Of a stretch of 64,000 bases of DNA, positions 51,843 through 60,314 are shown in pieces (position 1 is the stretch's first letter; each line of letters opens with the position of its first letter). This DNA comes from Algoriphagus litoralis (GTDB lineage Bacteria > Bacteroidota > Bacteroidia > Cytophagales > Cyclobacteriaceae): assembly GCF_003259255.1 (NCBI RefSeq), contig NZ_QGOL01000012.1, positions 124,001 through 188,000 on the forward strand, given 5' to 3'. Under the pieces are notes generated by a model, which did no database searches, was not told where the DNA came from, and saw nothing but the letters and a program-made list of their open reading frames with translations. A program made the translations under genes and the position numbers.

Positions 51843-52973
51843 ATGAAGTTTACCTTAGGGAAAAAAGATTTACAGACCAAAGCGCGGACAGGAACTCTAT
51901 TTACTGATCATGGGGAAATCCAAACCCCGATTTTTATGCCTGTAGGCACCGCAGCCACAGTCAAAGCTGTACATCAGCGAGAGCTCAAGGAAGATATCAA
52001 AGCGCAGATAATCCTTGGAAATACCTATCACTTGTATTTGCGTCCGGGTCTGGATGTATTAGAAAAGGCAGGCGGTCTCCATAAGTTTAACGGCTGGGAT
52101 CGTCCCATACTTACCGACAGTGGAGGGTATCAGGTGTTTTCGCTTTCCGGTACCCGTAAAATCAAAGAAGAAGGGGTGACTTTCAAATCTCATATCGACG
52201 GATCCAAGCATGAGTTTACTCCGGAAAATGTCATGGACATCCAGCGAACTATCGGAGCCGACATCATCATGGCTTTCGACGAGTGTACTCCGTATCCCTG
52301 TGAATATGGATATGCCCGCAATTCCATGGAGATGACTCATCGTTGGTTGACTCGCTGCATCGAGCGGTTTGATTCCACCGAGGGAAAATATGGCTACAGT
52401 CAAACGTTTTTCCCGATAGTGCAGGGTTCGGTATATAAAGATCTGCGAAAGCAAAGTGCAGAATATATTGCCGCCCAAGGCAGAGAAGGCAATGCGATAG
52501 GAGGACTATCGGTCGGTGAACCTGCTGAAATGATGTATGAGATGACAGAATTGGTGACAGATATCCTGCCATCAGACAAGCCAAGGTACCTCATGGGAGT
52601 AGGTACTCCTGCCAATATTTTGGAATGCATTGCTTTAGGTGTCGACATGTTTGACTGCGTGATGCCCACGCGAAATGCCCGAAACGGAATGCTGTTCACT
52701 TCGGAAGGCATTATCAATATCCGTAACGAAAAATGGAAAGATGATTTTAGTCCCATCGATCCAGCGATTGGAAACTATGCGAGTACATTTTATTCCAAAG
52801 CCTATTTACGCCATTTGACAGTATCTAAAGAAATCCTTGCAGCACAGATCGCCAGCATTCATAATCTTGCATTTTATCTTTGGTTAGTGGGGCAGGCGAG
52901 AGAGCATATCCAAGCAGGGGATTTTGCCGTTTGGAAGGATCAGATGGTGAAAAAAGTTAGCGCAAGACTTTGA
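51843..52973 (+). CDS. tgt: Queuine/preQ1 tRNA-ribosyltransferase Tgt lacking the zinc cysteines
   Basis: A 376-residue TIM-barrel enzyme with LTDSGGYQVFSL, IMAFDECTPYP, AIGGLSVGEP and the nucleophile loop MFDCVMPTRNARNG. It exchanges guanine 34 for the queuosine precursor in tRNAs Asp, Asn, His and Tyr. The C-x-C-x2-C zinc site of the standard enzyme is replaced: the aligned positions here are I309, N311 and S314, while the fourth ligand His (H340, IASIHN) is kept. It is therefore probably zinc-free or binds metal differently. It begins an operon with the LptF/G-type gene, 1 bp away. Confidence 0.92.
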   Translation: MKFTLGKKDLQTKARTGTLFTDHGEIQTPIFMPVGTAATVKAVHQRELKEDIKAQIILGNTYHLYLRPGLDVLEKAGGLHKFNGWDRPILTDSGGYQVFSLSGTRKIKEEGVTFKSHIDGSKHEFTPENVMDIQRTIGADIIMAFDECTPYPCEYGYARNSMEMTHRWLTRCIERFDSTEGKYGYSQTFFPIVQGSVYKDLRKQSAEYIAAQGREGNAIGGLSVGEPAEMMYEMTELVTDILPSDKPRYLMGVGTPANILECIALGVDMFDCVMPTRNARNGMLFTSEGIINIRNEKWKDDFSPIDPAIGNYASTFYSKAYLRHLTVSKEILAAQIASIHNLAFYLWLVGQAREHIQAGDFAVWKDQMVKKVSARL

Positions 52974-52974
52974 A

Positions 52975-54048
52975 ATGAAGATTCTAGACAAGCTGATCAT
53001 TAAGGAATTTTTGAAGACCTACTTTTTTGTAGTGGTCATGCTCGTTCTTATTGTGTTGGTTTTGGACTTCACCGAGAAGAATGATACCTATATTCGAAAT
53101 GCTGTTCCGGCCGGAGAGATTCTCCGATATATGGGCAATTATGGTCTTTATCTGAACAATCTTCTGACGCCGATCACGGTCTTTATAGCGGTGATTTTCA
53201 TCACATCTAAAATGGCCGGTCGGACTGAAATTATTGCAATTCTAAGTTCAGGAGTGAGTTTCGTCCGGATGCTCCGGCCTTTTTTGCTTGCTGCAGCGAT
53301 GATAGGGGCGATCAGTTTTCTCCTCAATGGCTGGATATTGCCTATGGCAACAGCAGGTGTTACCAAATTCAAAATCACCTACCTCGATAAGGGAAGAGCA
53401 TCCACGGATCCCAATATTCATATTCAAGTTGGTCCAAATAAACTGGCTTATTTGAGTCGCTTTTTTAAGACCGGAAATACAGGATATAATTTTACACTGG
53501 AGGAGATTCGGGACGGGCAATTGATTGCCAAACTATCCTCAGATCGTATAGAATGGGATACAGCCAAGAATGTCTGGACCCTGATCAATTGGCGCTTGAG
53601 AGAAATCAAGGAAGGAGGAGAAGATTACAGCGTTGGAGAAAAGCTGGACACGGTACTTTCTATTACGCCGGCGGATTTTGATCTTCCCGAAAATCACCAC
53701 GAAACTTTAAAACTGCCAGAGCTTAGTCGTCAAATCAAGATCCTCGAAGAGCGTGGTGCAGACAATGTAAGCTTCTATAAGATCGAGCGATATGTTCGGT
53801 TTATGTCGCCTTTTGCTGCCTTTATTTTGACATTTATCGGGGTGATCATGTCAGCTAGGAAAACCCGTGGCGGATCTGGTTTTCAGATCGCTATGGGCTT
53901 TTTGTTAGCTTTCATTTACATTTTACTTTTTATTCTTTCCAGGACTTTTGCGGAGACGGGGTCACAATATCCCATTTTGTCTGTCTGGATGCCTAATATC
54001 ATTTTTGGGCTCACAGGTCTGGTTTTGTATAAAACCGTTCCTCGGTAG
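52975..54048 (+). CDS. LptF/LptG family (YjgP/YjgQ) LPS export permease
   Basis: A 357-residue inner-membrane protein with three N-terminal helices (about 13-33, 55-77 and 98-118), a periplasmic beta-jellyroll (about 130-265) and three C-terminal helices, the LptF/G layout. It opens with KILDKLIIKEFLKTYFFVVV. With LptB it extracts lipopolysaccharide from the inner membrane. Whether it is LptF or LptG cannot be decided here. It is placed 1 bp after tgt and directly before a transporter gene. Confidence 0.88.
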   Translation: MKILDKLIIKEFLKTYFFVVVMLVLIVLVLDFTEKNDTYIRNAVPAGEILRYMGNYGLYLNNLLTPITVFIAVIFITSKMAGRTEIIAILSSGVSFVRMLRPFLLAAAMIGAISFLLNGWILPMATAGVTKFKITYLDKGRASTDPNIHIQVGPNKLAYLSRFFKTGNTGYNFTLEEIRDGQLIAKLSSDRIEWDTAKNVWTLINWRLREIKEGGEDYSVGEKLDTVLSITPADFDLPENHHETLKLPELSRQIKILEERGADNVSFYKIERYVRFMSPFAAFILTFIGVIMSARKTRGGSGFQIAMGFLLAFIYILLFILSRTFAETGSQYPILSVWMPNIIFGLTGLVLYKTVPR

Positions 54049-54963
54049 ATGTCATCCGGAACGTTTAAAGATTATTTACTCCTTCATTTCATCGTATTGA
54101 TTTGGGGATTTACCGCCATACTGGGGCTATTGATTAGCTTGCCATCCTTAGAATTGGTTTTTTACCGGACTTTGATTGCTGCAATTGGAGTAGCCGCAGT
54201 CATGCTGATCCGAAAGAAACCCATGTTGGTACCCCTACCTGACCTGTTTAAGATTGCCGGAGTGGGGGTGTTGATTTCTCTTCATTGGATATTCTTTTTT
54301 TGGTCAGCCAGGCTTTCTACCGCTTCTGTATGTCTGGCAGGGATGGCTACTACTTCGCTGTGGACGGCATTTGTGGATCCGATGATCAATCGGACCAAAA
54401 TCAAATGGTACGAAGTGGCTCTCGGCTTGCTGGTGATTTCCGGCTTGCTGGTGATTTTCCAGTTTGAGACCGGCTATTGGATTGGCTTGACGATGGCCTT
54501 GATTTCAGCATTTTTGGGAGCACTTTTTTCAGTCTTGAATGGAAGACTTACCCTTCGACATTCTCCCTTTCAGATTACCCTATATGAAATGGCGGCAGCG
54601 TGCTTTTTTGCTTTAGCATTTATGCCGGTTTATGCTGCATTTTTGACTGATGGGGCTCCGATCCAATGGACTTGGAAAGACTTGGACTGGCTTTGGTTGT
54701 TGATTTTGGGAGGAGTCTGTACAGTATATGCGTTTTCAGTATCTGTAGACCTGATGAAGCGTTTGCCCGTGTTTTCGATCAATCTGACGATTAACCTGGA
54801 GCCAGTTTACGGGATTGTACTTGCGGTTTTGATTTTTGGGGAAAAGGAAAAAATGACCCCGCAGTTTTACCTGGGTACCTTAATAATCCTCATATCCGTC
54901 CTAATTTACCCAGTGTTGAATTATTGGAATAAGCGGAGAAAAGCGGTGAGAACAATCAGTTGA
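54049..54963 (+). CDS. DMT superfamily (EamA) transporter
   Basis: A 304-residue inner-membrane protein with ten hydrophobic segments in two EamA repeats (HFIVLIWGFTAILGLL at the start; second repeat from about residue 145). Its ATG follows the previous stop without a gap, so it is co-translated with the LptF/G gene. The last 43 bp overlap, on the opposite strand, the 3' end of the dead MazF-type toxin gene. Substrate unknown. Confidence 0.86.
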   Translation: MSSGTFKDYLLLHFIVLIWGFTAILGLLISLPSLELVFYRTLIAAIGVAAVMLIRKKPMLVPLPDLFKIAGVGVLISLHWIFFFWSARLSTASVCLAGMATTSLWTAFVDPMINRTKIKWYEVALGLLVISGLLVIFQFETGYWIGLTMALISAFLGALFSVLNGRLTLRHSPFQITLYEMAAACFFALAFMPVYAAFLTDGAPIQWTWKDLDWLWLLILGGVCTVYAFSVSVDLMKRLPVFSINLTINLEPVYGIVLAVLIFGEKEKMTPQFYLGTLIILISVLIYPVLNYWNKRRKAVRTIS

Positions 54964-55301
54964 TGCGCATACATTGTAGTAATATCAGCCAAAGTAACTC
55001 CTGAAGTGCTCAATTCTTCGTTTGAAATTGCACCGATCTTTTCGATCAATCGGTCTTTGGTAATGGACCGAATATGAAAAACCATCAGTTCAGACTCAGG
55101 TTTTAGTTCATTCTCAGCTGTAGGTTTCAAAATCGGATTGCCCTGATAGTTTTTGATTTTGGAAGTAATTGGAGCAGTAATCACGACTTGGAGAAATTTG
55201 TTTATCAGATTACCGCTAAGAATGACCACTGGTTTTCTGCCTGCTTGCTCAGATCGTATCACTAGATTCAGGTCTTACATCCAAATTTCACCCTGCCTCA
55301 T
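54921..55301 (-). pseudogene. MazF/PemK-type toxin gene with nonsense codon at position 9
   Basis: Read from the ATG at 55301, the minus strand gives M-R-Q-G-E-I-W-M, then TAA (55277-55275), then D-L-N-L-V-I-R-S-E-Q-A-G-R-K-P and a further open frame to 54921. Together this is a normal MazF/PemK: N-terminal WxxDLNP-like strand, GRKPVVILSGN, and VVITAPITS. MazF toxins are mRNA-cleaving ribonucleases. The in-frame TAA removes the start of the fold. A protein of 113 residues could begin at GTG 55262 but would lack the first beta strand. The upstream antitoxin gene is also broken. Confidence 0.8.
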
Positions 55302-55521
55302 TTAGGTAGGTGTCCATTCCTTTTTCGGCTACAAGAAGGTTATCTTCATCCTACGCAGCCTGCCTATAGGATTTGACATCTTCAGCATGCTTTAGATGAT
55401 CCAAGTAAAGATTCAAAGCATTCTCCATCGGCTTATTTTTAGGAAGAGAAAGCTTTTTCGCATAAGCAAGTCGCTGTGGGAGATCATCAGGTAGAGTACT
55501 AGTAAAGGTAGCCGTTGTCTT
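55288..55521 (-). pseudogene. Antitoxin gene (ribbon-helix-helix type) with lost start and internal stop
   Basis: The minus strand from 55521 reads K-T-T-A-T-F-T-S-T-L-P-D-D-L-P-Q, then an A-K-K-L-S-L-P-K-N-K segment and a long helix, like RHH antitoxins paired with MazF in Bacteroidota. Three features break it: the codon before Lys1 is TAA (55524-55522) rather than ATG; TAG replaces a sense codon at 55353-55351 (after RQAA); and its toxin partner is also interrupted. Downstream of the TAG the frame is again antitoxin-like (DEDNLLVAEKGMDTYLNEAG) and its TGA overlaps the toxin ATG by 14 bp, the normal operon overlap. Confidence 0.8.
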
Positions 55522-55585
55522 TTATAGATATAAATGGAAAATATAAAAGACCTTTGTAGTTTATAGTCCACTTATTATTAATGGT

Positions 55586-56392
55586 TTATAAAAATTTTTC
55601 AAACCTAAAATACCGATTTGGAAATTCTAAATCTGAAGGTTGCAGGTCAAATAACCCAAATACACTTGATCCCGAACCTGACATAGCTGAATAGAATGCG
55701 CCAGCTGAATACATCGTGGATTTAATCGCTTCGATTTCCGGGTGGTTTTTGAAAATGGTGGGTTCGAAGTCATTGACTAGTTCGATTTTCCAACGGCTTC
55801 GATCAGCCAGGATTTCTTCCAGCTTCACTTTAGGAGGAGCTGGTGATACGCCAGCGTAAGCTTCTTTGGTGCCGACATGGATTCCCGGATTGATCAGGAC
55901 CAGGTAAGTTCCATTTAGTGAAAGATCAATGGGTTCAAGGATTTCACCTCTACCTCGAGCGATTTTAGGTGTATTTTCAATGAAAAAGGGGCAATCGCTT
56001 CCGAGCTGAGCGGCATATTCTTCCAAAAAGAAGTCATCCAGATGCAGATCAAAGAGGTTGTTCATCAATTTAAGTGCAAAAGCACCGTCAGCCGATCCTC
56101 CGCCTAAACCAGCACCCATTGGGATATTTTTATGCAAGTGAATGTTGAGGTTTGGAAGACCTGGGAAATCCTTTCTTAGGAGCTTTTCGGCTTTCAAAAT
56201 TAAATTATCTTTTGAGTCGCCGGGGATATCCAGACCCGTGGAGTTCCAAGTTGGTTTTTTATCAAGGATCATTTCCAACGCATCAAAAAGCGGTATTGGA
56301 ATCATGCATGTTTCGAGTTCATGGTATCCATCTTTTCGTTTGCTTGTGATATGAAGTCCTAGATTGATTTTGGCGTTTGGGAAGCTGATCAT
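55586..56392 (-). CDS. ispE: 4-diphosphocytidyl-2-C-methyl-D-erythritol kinase IspE
   Basis: A 268-residue GHMP kinase beginning SFPNAKINLGLHITSKRKDG, with the ATP-binding PMGAGLGGGSADGAFAL at about 91-107 and the C-terminal SAMSGSGSSVFGLF. It phosphorylates CDP-ME in the MEP pathway. Single gene; the dead toxin-antitoxin pair lies 64 bp downstream on the same strand. Confidence 0.93.
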   Translation of the reverse strand: MISFPNAKINLGLHITSKRKDGYHELETCMIPIPLFDALEMILDKKPTWNSTGLDIPGDSKDNLILKAEKLLRKDFPGLPNLNIHLHKNIPMGAGLGGGSADGAFALKLMNNLFDLHLDDFFLEEYAAQLGSDCPFFIENTPKIARGRGEILEPIDLSLNGTYLVLINPGIHVGTKEAYAGVSPAPPKVKLEEILADRSRWKIELVNDFEPTIFKNHPEIEAIKSTMYSAGAFYSAMSGSGSSVFGLFDLQPSDLEFPNRYFRFEKFL

Positions 56393-56409
56393 TGCTTTTG
56401 TGCTTTTGA

Positions 56410-56417
56410 CAAAAATA
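56410..56417 (-). promoter_or_regulatory. -7 promoter box of ispE (TATTTTTG, minus strand)
   Basis: The plus strand reads CAAAAATA; on the minus strand it fits TAnnTTTG, 17 bp before the ispE ATG. No -33 element is evident in this AT-rich stretch. Confidence 0.35.
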
Positions 56418-56707
56418 ATTGAATTTAGACGAGTTGCATTTTTTGGTTTTCATTGAGAAATCCCTAATGTTTTCCAAAAATTTTAAGTTTTTGATAGCTT
56501 ATCATTTTTTTTCTTAAATAAAAGAGAATAATTTTTCATAAAATTTGAAATTACTTGAAATCGGAACAAAATTTCGATTAGTAGCCATTTATAGCCTGTA
56601 TTTGAAAAATTGATTTTGTAAATCGGCTATAATTAGAATATAATTTGTAAAAAAAATATTTTCTCTAACATTAAAGTCTGTCAAAAACGATTTGCAAAGA
56701 ATTAAAT
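56418..56707. other. AT-rich intergenic stretch between ispE and the ilv promoter, nothing recognised
   Basis: About 290 bp of AT-rich sequence with no open frame that looks coding on either strand and no strong hairpin. Confidence 0.4.
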
Positions 56708-56739
56708 ATTGTAAGTCTGGTGATTGGGTTTTAATATTG
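56708..56739 (+). promoter_or_regulatory. Probable promoter of the ilv-leu operon
   Basis: TAATATTG at 56732-56739 matches TAnnTTTG in five of six fixed positions, and ATTG at 56708-56711 stands 20 bases upstream, the right distance for the -33 element. Transcription would start near 56745, about 37 bases before the leader ORF. Confidence 0.45.
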
Positions 56740-56781
56740 TCATGTGATTCGACCACGAACCATAAAACCTCGAACCTCAAC

Positions 56782-56838
56782 ATGTACCTATCGGTCTTCT
56801 TGCTAAGCTTTATTATTCTCATCGGATTTTCGAAGTGA
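56782..56838 (+). CDS. ilv operon leader peptide (branched-chain amino acid attenuator)
   Basis: An 18-codon ORF, ATG 56782 to TGA 56836-56838, coding MYLSVFLLSFIILIGFSK. Eight of its 18 residues are Leu, Ile or Val (4 Leu, 3 Ile, 1 Val), packed in residues 3-14, the mark of attenuator leader peptides for branched-chain amino acid operons. Its stop codon lies within the 5' strand of the antiterminator (56834-56844), and a terminator follows 36 bases later, before ilvD. A ribosome that finishes the leader would cover that strand; one stalled at the Leu/Ile/Val codons would leave it free. This reading is from sequence alone. Confidence 0.8.
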   Translation: MYLSVFLLSFIILIGFSK

Positions 56839-56886
56839 GGCACTAGACTATTATAAAACAGCATATAAAATCTAAAGTGTCTCACT
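56834..56886 (+). promoter_or_regulatory. Antiterminator hairpin of the ilv attenuator
   Basis: AGTGAGGCACT (56834-56844) can pair with AGTGTCTCACT (56876-56886) over 11 positions with one G-T. The second segment contains nearly all of the terminator's 5' arm (56874-56884), so this and the terminator exclude each other. Confidence 0.75.
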
Positions 56887-56909
56887 CAAATGGGACACTT
56901 TTTTATTTT
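56874..56909 (+). terminator. Attenuator terminator upstream of ilvD
   Basis: AAAGTGTCTCA (56874-56884) pairs with TGGGACACTTT (56891-56901) over 11 positions (one T-G) around a 6-base loop CTCAAA, followed by a T-rich tract to 56910. It ends 8 bp before the ilvD ATG and after the leader ORF, so it terminates within the operon leader and not after a gene. Confidence 0.85.
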
Positions 56910-56917
56910 TCATACCT

Positions 56918-58606
56918 ATGACCCAAGACAACCTTAAGAAATATAGTTGGGAAATATCCGACAATGACGAGCATCCTGCAGGCAAAGCTATGTTGTATGC
57001 CACCGGCTTGAGCGATAAGAAAATGAAACAGCCCTTTGTAGGGATAGCGAGTTGCGGCTATGAGAGTAATCCCTGCAATATGCACTTGAATGACTTTGCC
57101 GGTCTGATCAAAAACTCCTCCCAGGAATATGATCTGACCGGTTTGGTTTTTAATACCATCGGGATCTCAGACGGGACTTCCATGGGGACTTTGGGGATGC
57201 GCTATTCGCTGGTTTCCAGAGAAATCATCGCTGACTCGATCGAGTCCTTTATCCTAGGGCACTCCTTTGATTCCTGCATTGCTGTCGCTGGATGCGACAA
57301 AAATATGCCGGGAGCGGTCATGGGAATGCTGCGAATCAATCGGCCTTCGATCATGGTCTATGGCGGGACCATTGCCTCTGGACTTTATAAAGGAGAAAAG
57401 CTCAACATTGTATCTGCCTTTGAAGCTTTTGGAAAAAAAATACAAGGTAATATCAGTGCAGAAGATTATGATGGAGTAATCCGAAATGCCTGTCCAGGTG
57501 CAGGTGCTTGTGGCGGAATGTACACCGCCAATACCATGTCTTCAGCCATTGAAGCAATGGGCATGTCCTTACCTTATTCTGCGTCCTTTCCTGCAAATTC
57601 ACCAGAGAAACTCAGGGAATGTCGCGAAGTAAATAAGTACATGCGGATTCTTTTGGAAAAAGACATCAAGCCAAGCGATATTATCACACGCAAAAGTATT
57701 GAAAATGCGGTCCGGGTGGCCATTGCCGTTGGAGGCAGTACCAATGCTGTTTTACATATTTTGGCCATCGCCCGCACTGCAAAGGTTGACTTTTCCCTTC
57801 AGGATTTTAAAGCATTTAATGCGGTGACACCAATGATCGGAGACTTCAAACCTTCTGGCAAGTTTCTGATGGAAGATCTTCACGAACAGGGCGGCTTGCC
57901 TGCCTTTATGAAATATTTCTTGGAGGCAGGCTACCTACATGGTGACTGCATGACCGTGACAGGTAAGACTTTAGCTGAAAACTTGGAAAAAGTTCAGCCC
58001 ATTATTCCTTCAAAAGTCAATGTAATCCACCCGATCGAATCACCGATCAAGGAGACAGGGCACCTTTGTATCCTATCAGGGAATCTCGCCCCGGAAGGCG
58101 CAGTGGCTAAAATTACCGGGAAAGAAGGACGCTTGTTTACTGGTCCTGCCAGAGTTTTTGATTCTGAACTTGACGCTAACAATGCGATTCGAGATCACAA
58201 AGTGAAAGCGGGGGATGTTGTCGTCATTCGAAATGTAGGCCCAAAAGGTGCACCTGGAATGCCGGAGATGCTCAAGCCGACTTCCATGATTATCGGAGCA
58301 GGACTTGGTGCCGATGTGGCCTTAATTACTGATGGTCGTTTTTCTGGAGGAACTCACGGCTTTGTGGTGGGGCACGTCACGCCAGAGGCATGGTGTGGTG
58401 GTCCGATAGGATTACTTCAGGATGATGACCTCATTACCATAGATACCGACAATCAAGCACTAACTGTGCAGGTGAGCGAAGACCAATTCGCTGAACGTAA
58501 GAAAAACTGGTCTCCCAAGTCCATCGAAGGGCTACAAGGGACTTTGAAAAAATACAATAAACTTGTGTCAACTGCGTCTGAAGGATGCGTTACCGATAAA
58601 TTCTAA
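56918..58606 (+). CDS. ilvD: Dihydroxy-acid dehydratase
   Basis: A 562-residue Fe-S dehydratase. It has the cluster cysteines in [17 protein letters not shown] (two Cys), [14 protein letters not shown] and [19 protein letters not shown], and the C-terminal [15 protein letters not shown]. It turns 2,3-dihydroxy-isovalerate and -methylvalerate into the keto acids for valine and isoleucine. First structural gene after the attenuator; 4 bp before ilvB. Confidence 0.95.
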   Translation: MTQDNLKKYSWEISDNDEHPAGKAMLYATGLSDKKMKQPFVGIASCGYESNPCNMHLNDFAGLIKNSSQEYDLTGLVFNTIGISDGTSMGTLGMRYSLVSREIIADSIESFILGHSFDSCIAVAGCDKNMPGAVMGMLRINRPSIMVYGGTIASGLYKGEKLNIVSAFEAFGKKIQGNISAEDYDGVIRNACPGAGACGGMYTANTMSSAIEAMGMSLPYSASFPANSPEKLRECREVNKYMRILLEKDIKPSDIITRKSIENAVRVAIAVGGSTNAVLHILAIARTAKVDFSLQDFKAFNAVTPMIGDFKPSGKFLMEDLHEQGGLPAFMKYFLEAGYLHGDCMTVTGKTLAENLEKVQPIIPSKVNVIHPIESPIKETGHLCILSGNLAPEGAVAKITGKEGRLFTGPARVFDSELDANNAIRDHKVKAGDVVVIRNVGPKGAPGMPEMLKPTSMIIGAGLGADVALITDGRFSGGTHGFVVGHVTPEAWCGGPIGLLQDDDLITIDTDNQALTVQVSEDQFAERKKNWSPKSIEGLQGTLKKYNKLVSTASEGCVTDKF

Positions 58607-58610
58607 TTCT

Positions 58611-60305
58611 ATGAAGGATTCGATGATTAGAGGAGCAGACATTGTAGTAAGGTCACTCATTGCCGAAAATGCAGATATCATTTTTGGTTATCCAGGCGGA
58701 GCAATCATGCCCGTGTATGACGCCTTGTATGATTATCACGACCAAATCAGACATGTTTTGACTCGACATGAGCAAGGGGCCATTCATGCTGCACAAGGCT
58801 ATGCTCGGGTCTCGGGCAAAGTAGGAGTTTGTATCGCAACATCAGGCCCAGGTGCGACCAATCTGATTACAGGTCTAGCCGATGCCCAGATCGACAGTAC
58901 TCCTCTAGTTTGTATCACTGGTCAAGTGGCAGCACATTTGCTCGGTACGGATGCATTTCAGGAGACTGACGTAGTCGGCATATCTATGCCGGGGACTAAG
59001 TGGAATATTCAGGTCAGACGAGTAGAAGATATTGCACCTGCTATCGCTAAGGGTTTTTACATCGCCCGATCCGGAAGACCAGGGCCTGTTTTGATTGACA
59101 TTACAAAAAATGCCCAAGTGGATTTTGGCGATTGGAATTATACCCCTTGCCTAGGCTTCAGATCATACAAAACTCACACGCCGATTGAACTATCCCAGAT
59201 CAAACAAGCTGCAGATTTGATCAATTCCGCAGCGAGACCCTACCTTCTTTTTGGTCAGGGAGTTGTTTTGGGAAAGGCTGAAACTGAACTTAAGTTCTTT
59301 TTGGATAAATCCGGAATTCCTGCAGCATCCACACTTTTGGGCTCTGGGGCTTTGTCCGAGGATCATCCTAATTACGTCGGCAAGCTAGGCATGCATGGTA
59401 ATTATGCCCCAAATCTCCTCACTAACCAATGTGATGTCCTGATCGCAGTGGGGATGCGTTTTGACGATCGGGTCACGGGTGATTTGAAACGCTATGCAAA
59501 ACAGGCGAAAGTCATCCATCTCGAGCTCGACGCCGCTGAGGTGAATAAAAATGTAAAAGCTGAAGTAGCAGTATTGGGGGATTGTAAAGAAAGTCTTGCC
59601 ATGCTCACCGAAGCCGTCCAAAGCAAAAAGCATGAAGATTGGATGGGTAAATTTAGAGAACTCGAGCGGGAAGAGGCCAATGCGGTAAAGCAGCATGATC
59701 TAACTCCTTCTAAGCTGGGTCTGACCATGGGTGAAGTTATTCATCAGATTAATCAATACAAAGCAGACGATGCAGTGTTGGTGACCGATGTGGGCCAGCA
59801 CCAGATGATCGCCTGGAGGTATTTCAATTATAAGAAAACGAGGACTCAAGTGACTTCCGGTGGTTTGGGTACGATGGGATTTGCCTTGCCGGCAGCATTG
59901 GGGGCGCAATTACATGACTATTCCAGACAGGTGATTTGCGTAGTCGGAGATGGCGGTATTCAGATGACGATTCAGGAATTAGGCACGATTATGCAGACGA
60001 AAGCCCCTGTAAAAATTGTCCTTTTGAACAATAACTTCCTCGGAATGGTCCGGCAGTGGCAGCAAATGTTCTTTGACAGACGCTATTCTTTCACCGAACT
60101 GGATAATCCAGACTTCATCAAAATAGCCGAAGCCTATAACATTAGAGCTCAAAAAGTAACAGAGCGGACTGATCTGAAGGAAGCCATAGAGGATATGTTG
60201 ATCCATGATGGACCTTTCTTCCTTGAAGTGGTGGTCGAGAAAGAAGACAACGTATTTCCAATGATTGCTACCGGATGCTCGGTGGAAGAAGTCAGACTCA
60301 GTTAA
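58611..60305 (+). CDS. ilvB: Acetolactate synthase large subunit
   Basis: A 564-residue ThDP enzyme starting at ATG 58611 (MKDSMIRGADIVVRSL), 4 bp after ilvD. The N-terminal ThDP-binding Glu is in TRHEQGAIHAAQGYAR, FAD contacts are in the middle domain, and the C-terminal GDG..N ThDP motif is VVGDGGIQMTIQELGTIMQ. It condenses pyruvate to acetolactate or, with 2-ketobutyrate, to acetohydroxybutyrate. The frame is open upstream within ilvD, but the family starts here. Confidence 0.95.
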   Translation: MKDSMIRGADIVVRSLIAENADIIFGYPGGAIMPVYDALYDYHDQIRHVLTRHEQGAIHAAQGYARVSGKVGVCIATSGPGATNLITGLADAQIDSTPLVCITGQVAAHLLGTDAFQETDVVGISMPGTKWNIQVRRVEDIAPAIAKGFYIARSGRPGPVLIDITKNAQVDFGDWNYTPCLGFRSYKTHTPIELSQIKQAADLINSAARPYLLFGQGVVLGKAETELKFFLDKSGIPAASTLLGSGALSEDHPNYVGKLGMHGNYAPNLLTNQCDVLIAVGMRFDDRVTGDLKRYAKQAKVIHLELDAAEVNKNVKAEVAVLGDCKESLAMLTEAVQSKKHEDWMGKFRELEREEANAVKQHDLTPSKLGLTMGEVIHQINQYKADDAVLVTDVGQHQMIAWRYFNYKKTRTQVTSGGLGTMGFALPAALGAQLHDYSRQVICVVGDGGIQMTIQELGTIMQTKAPVKIVLLNNNFLGMVRQWQQMFFDRRYSFTELDNPDFIKIAEAYNIRAQKVTERTDLKEAIEDMLIHDGPFFLEVVVEKEDNVFPMIATGCSVEEVRLS

Positions 60306-60314
60306 TCCTTACAT

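Noticed and set aside
55275..55353. Stop-codon recoding as an explanation for the TAA and TAG in the toxin-antitoxin frames
   Set aside because: Two different stop codons plus a missing start are better explained by decay; neither is UGA, so selenocysteine does not apply, and no recoding structure was seen.
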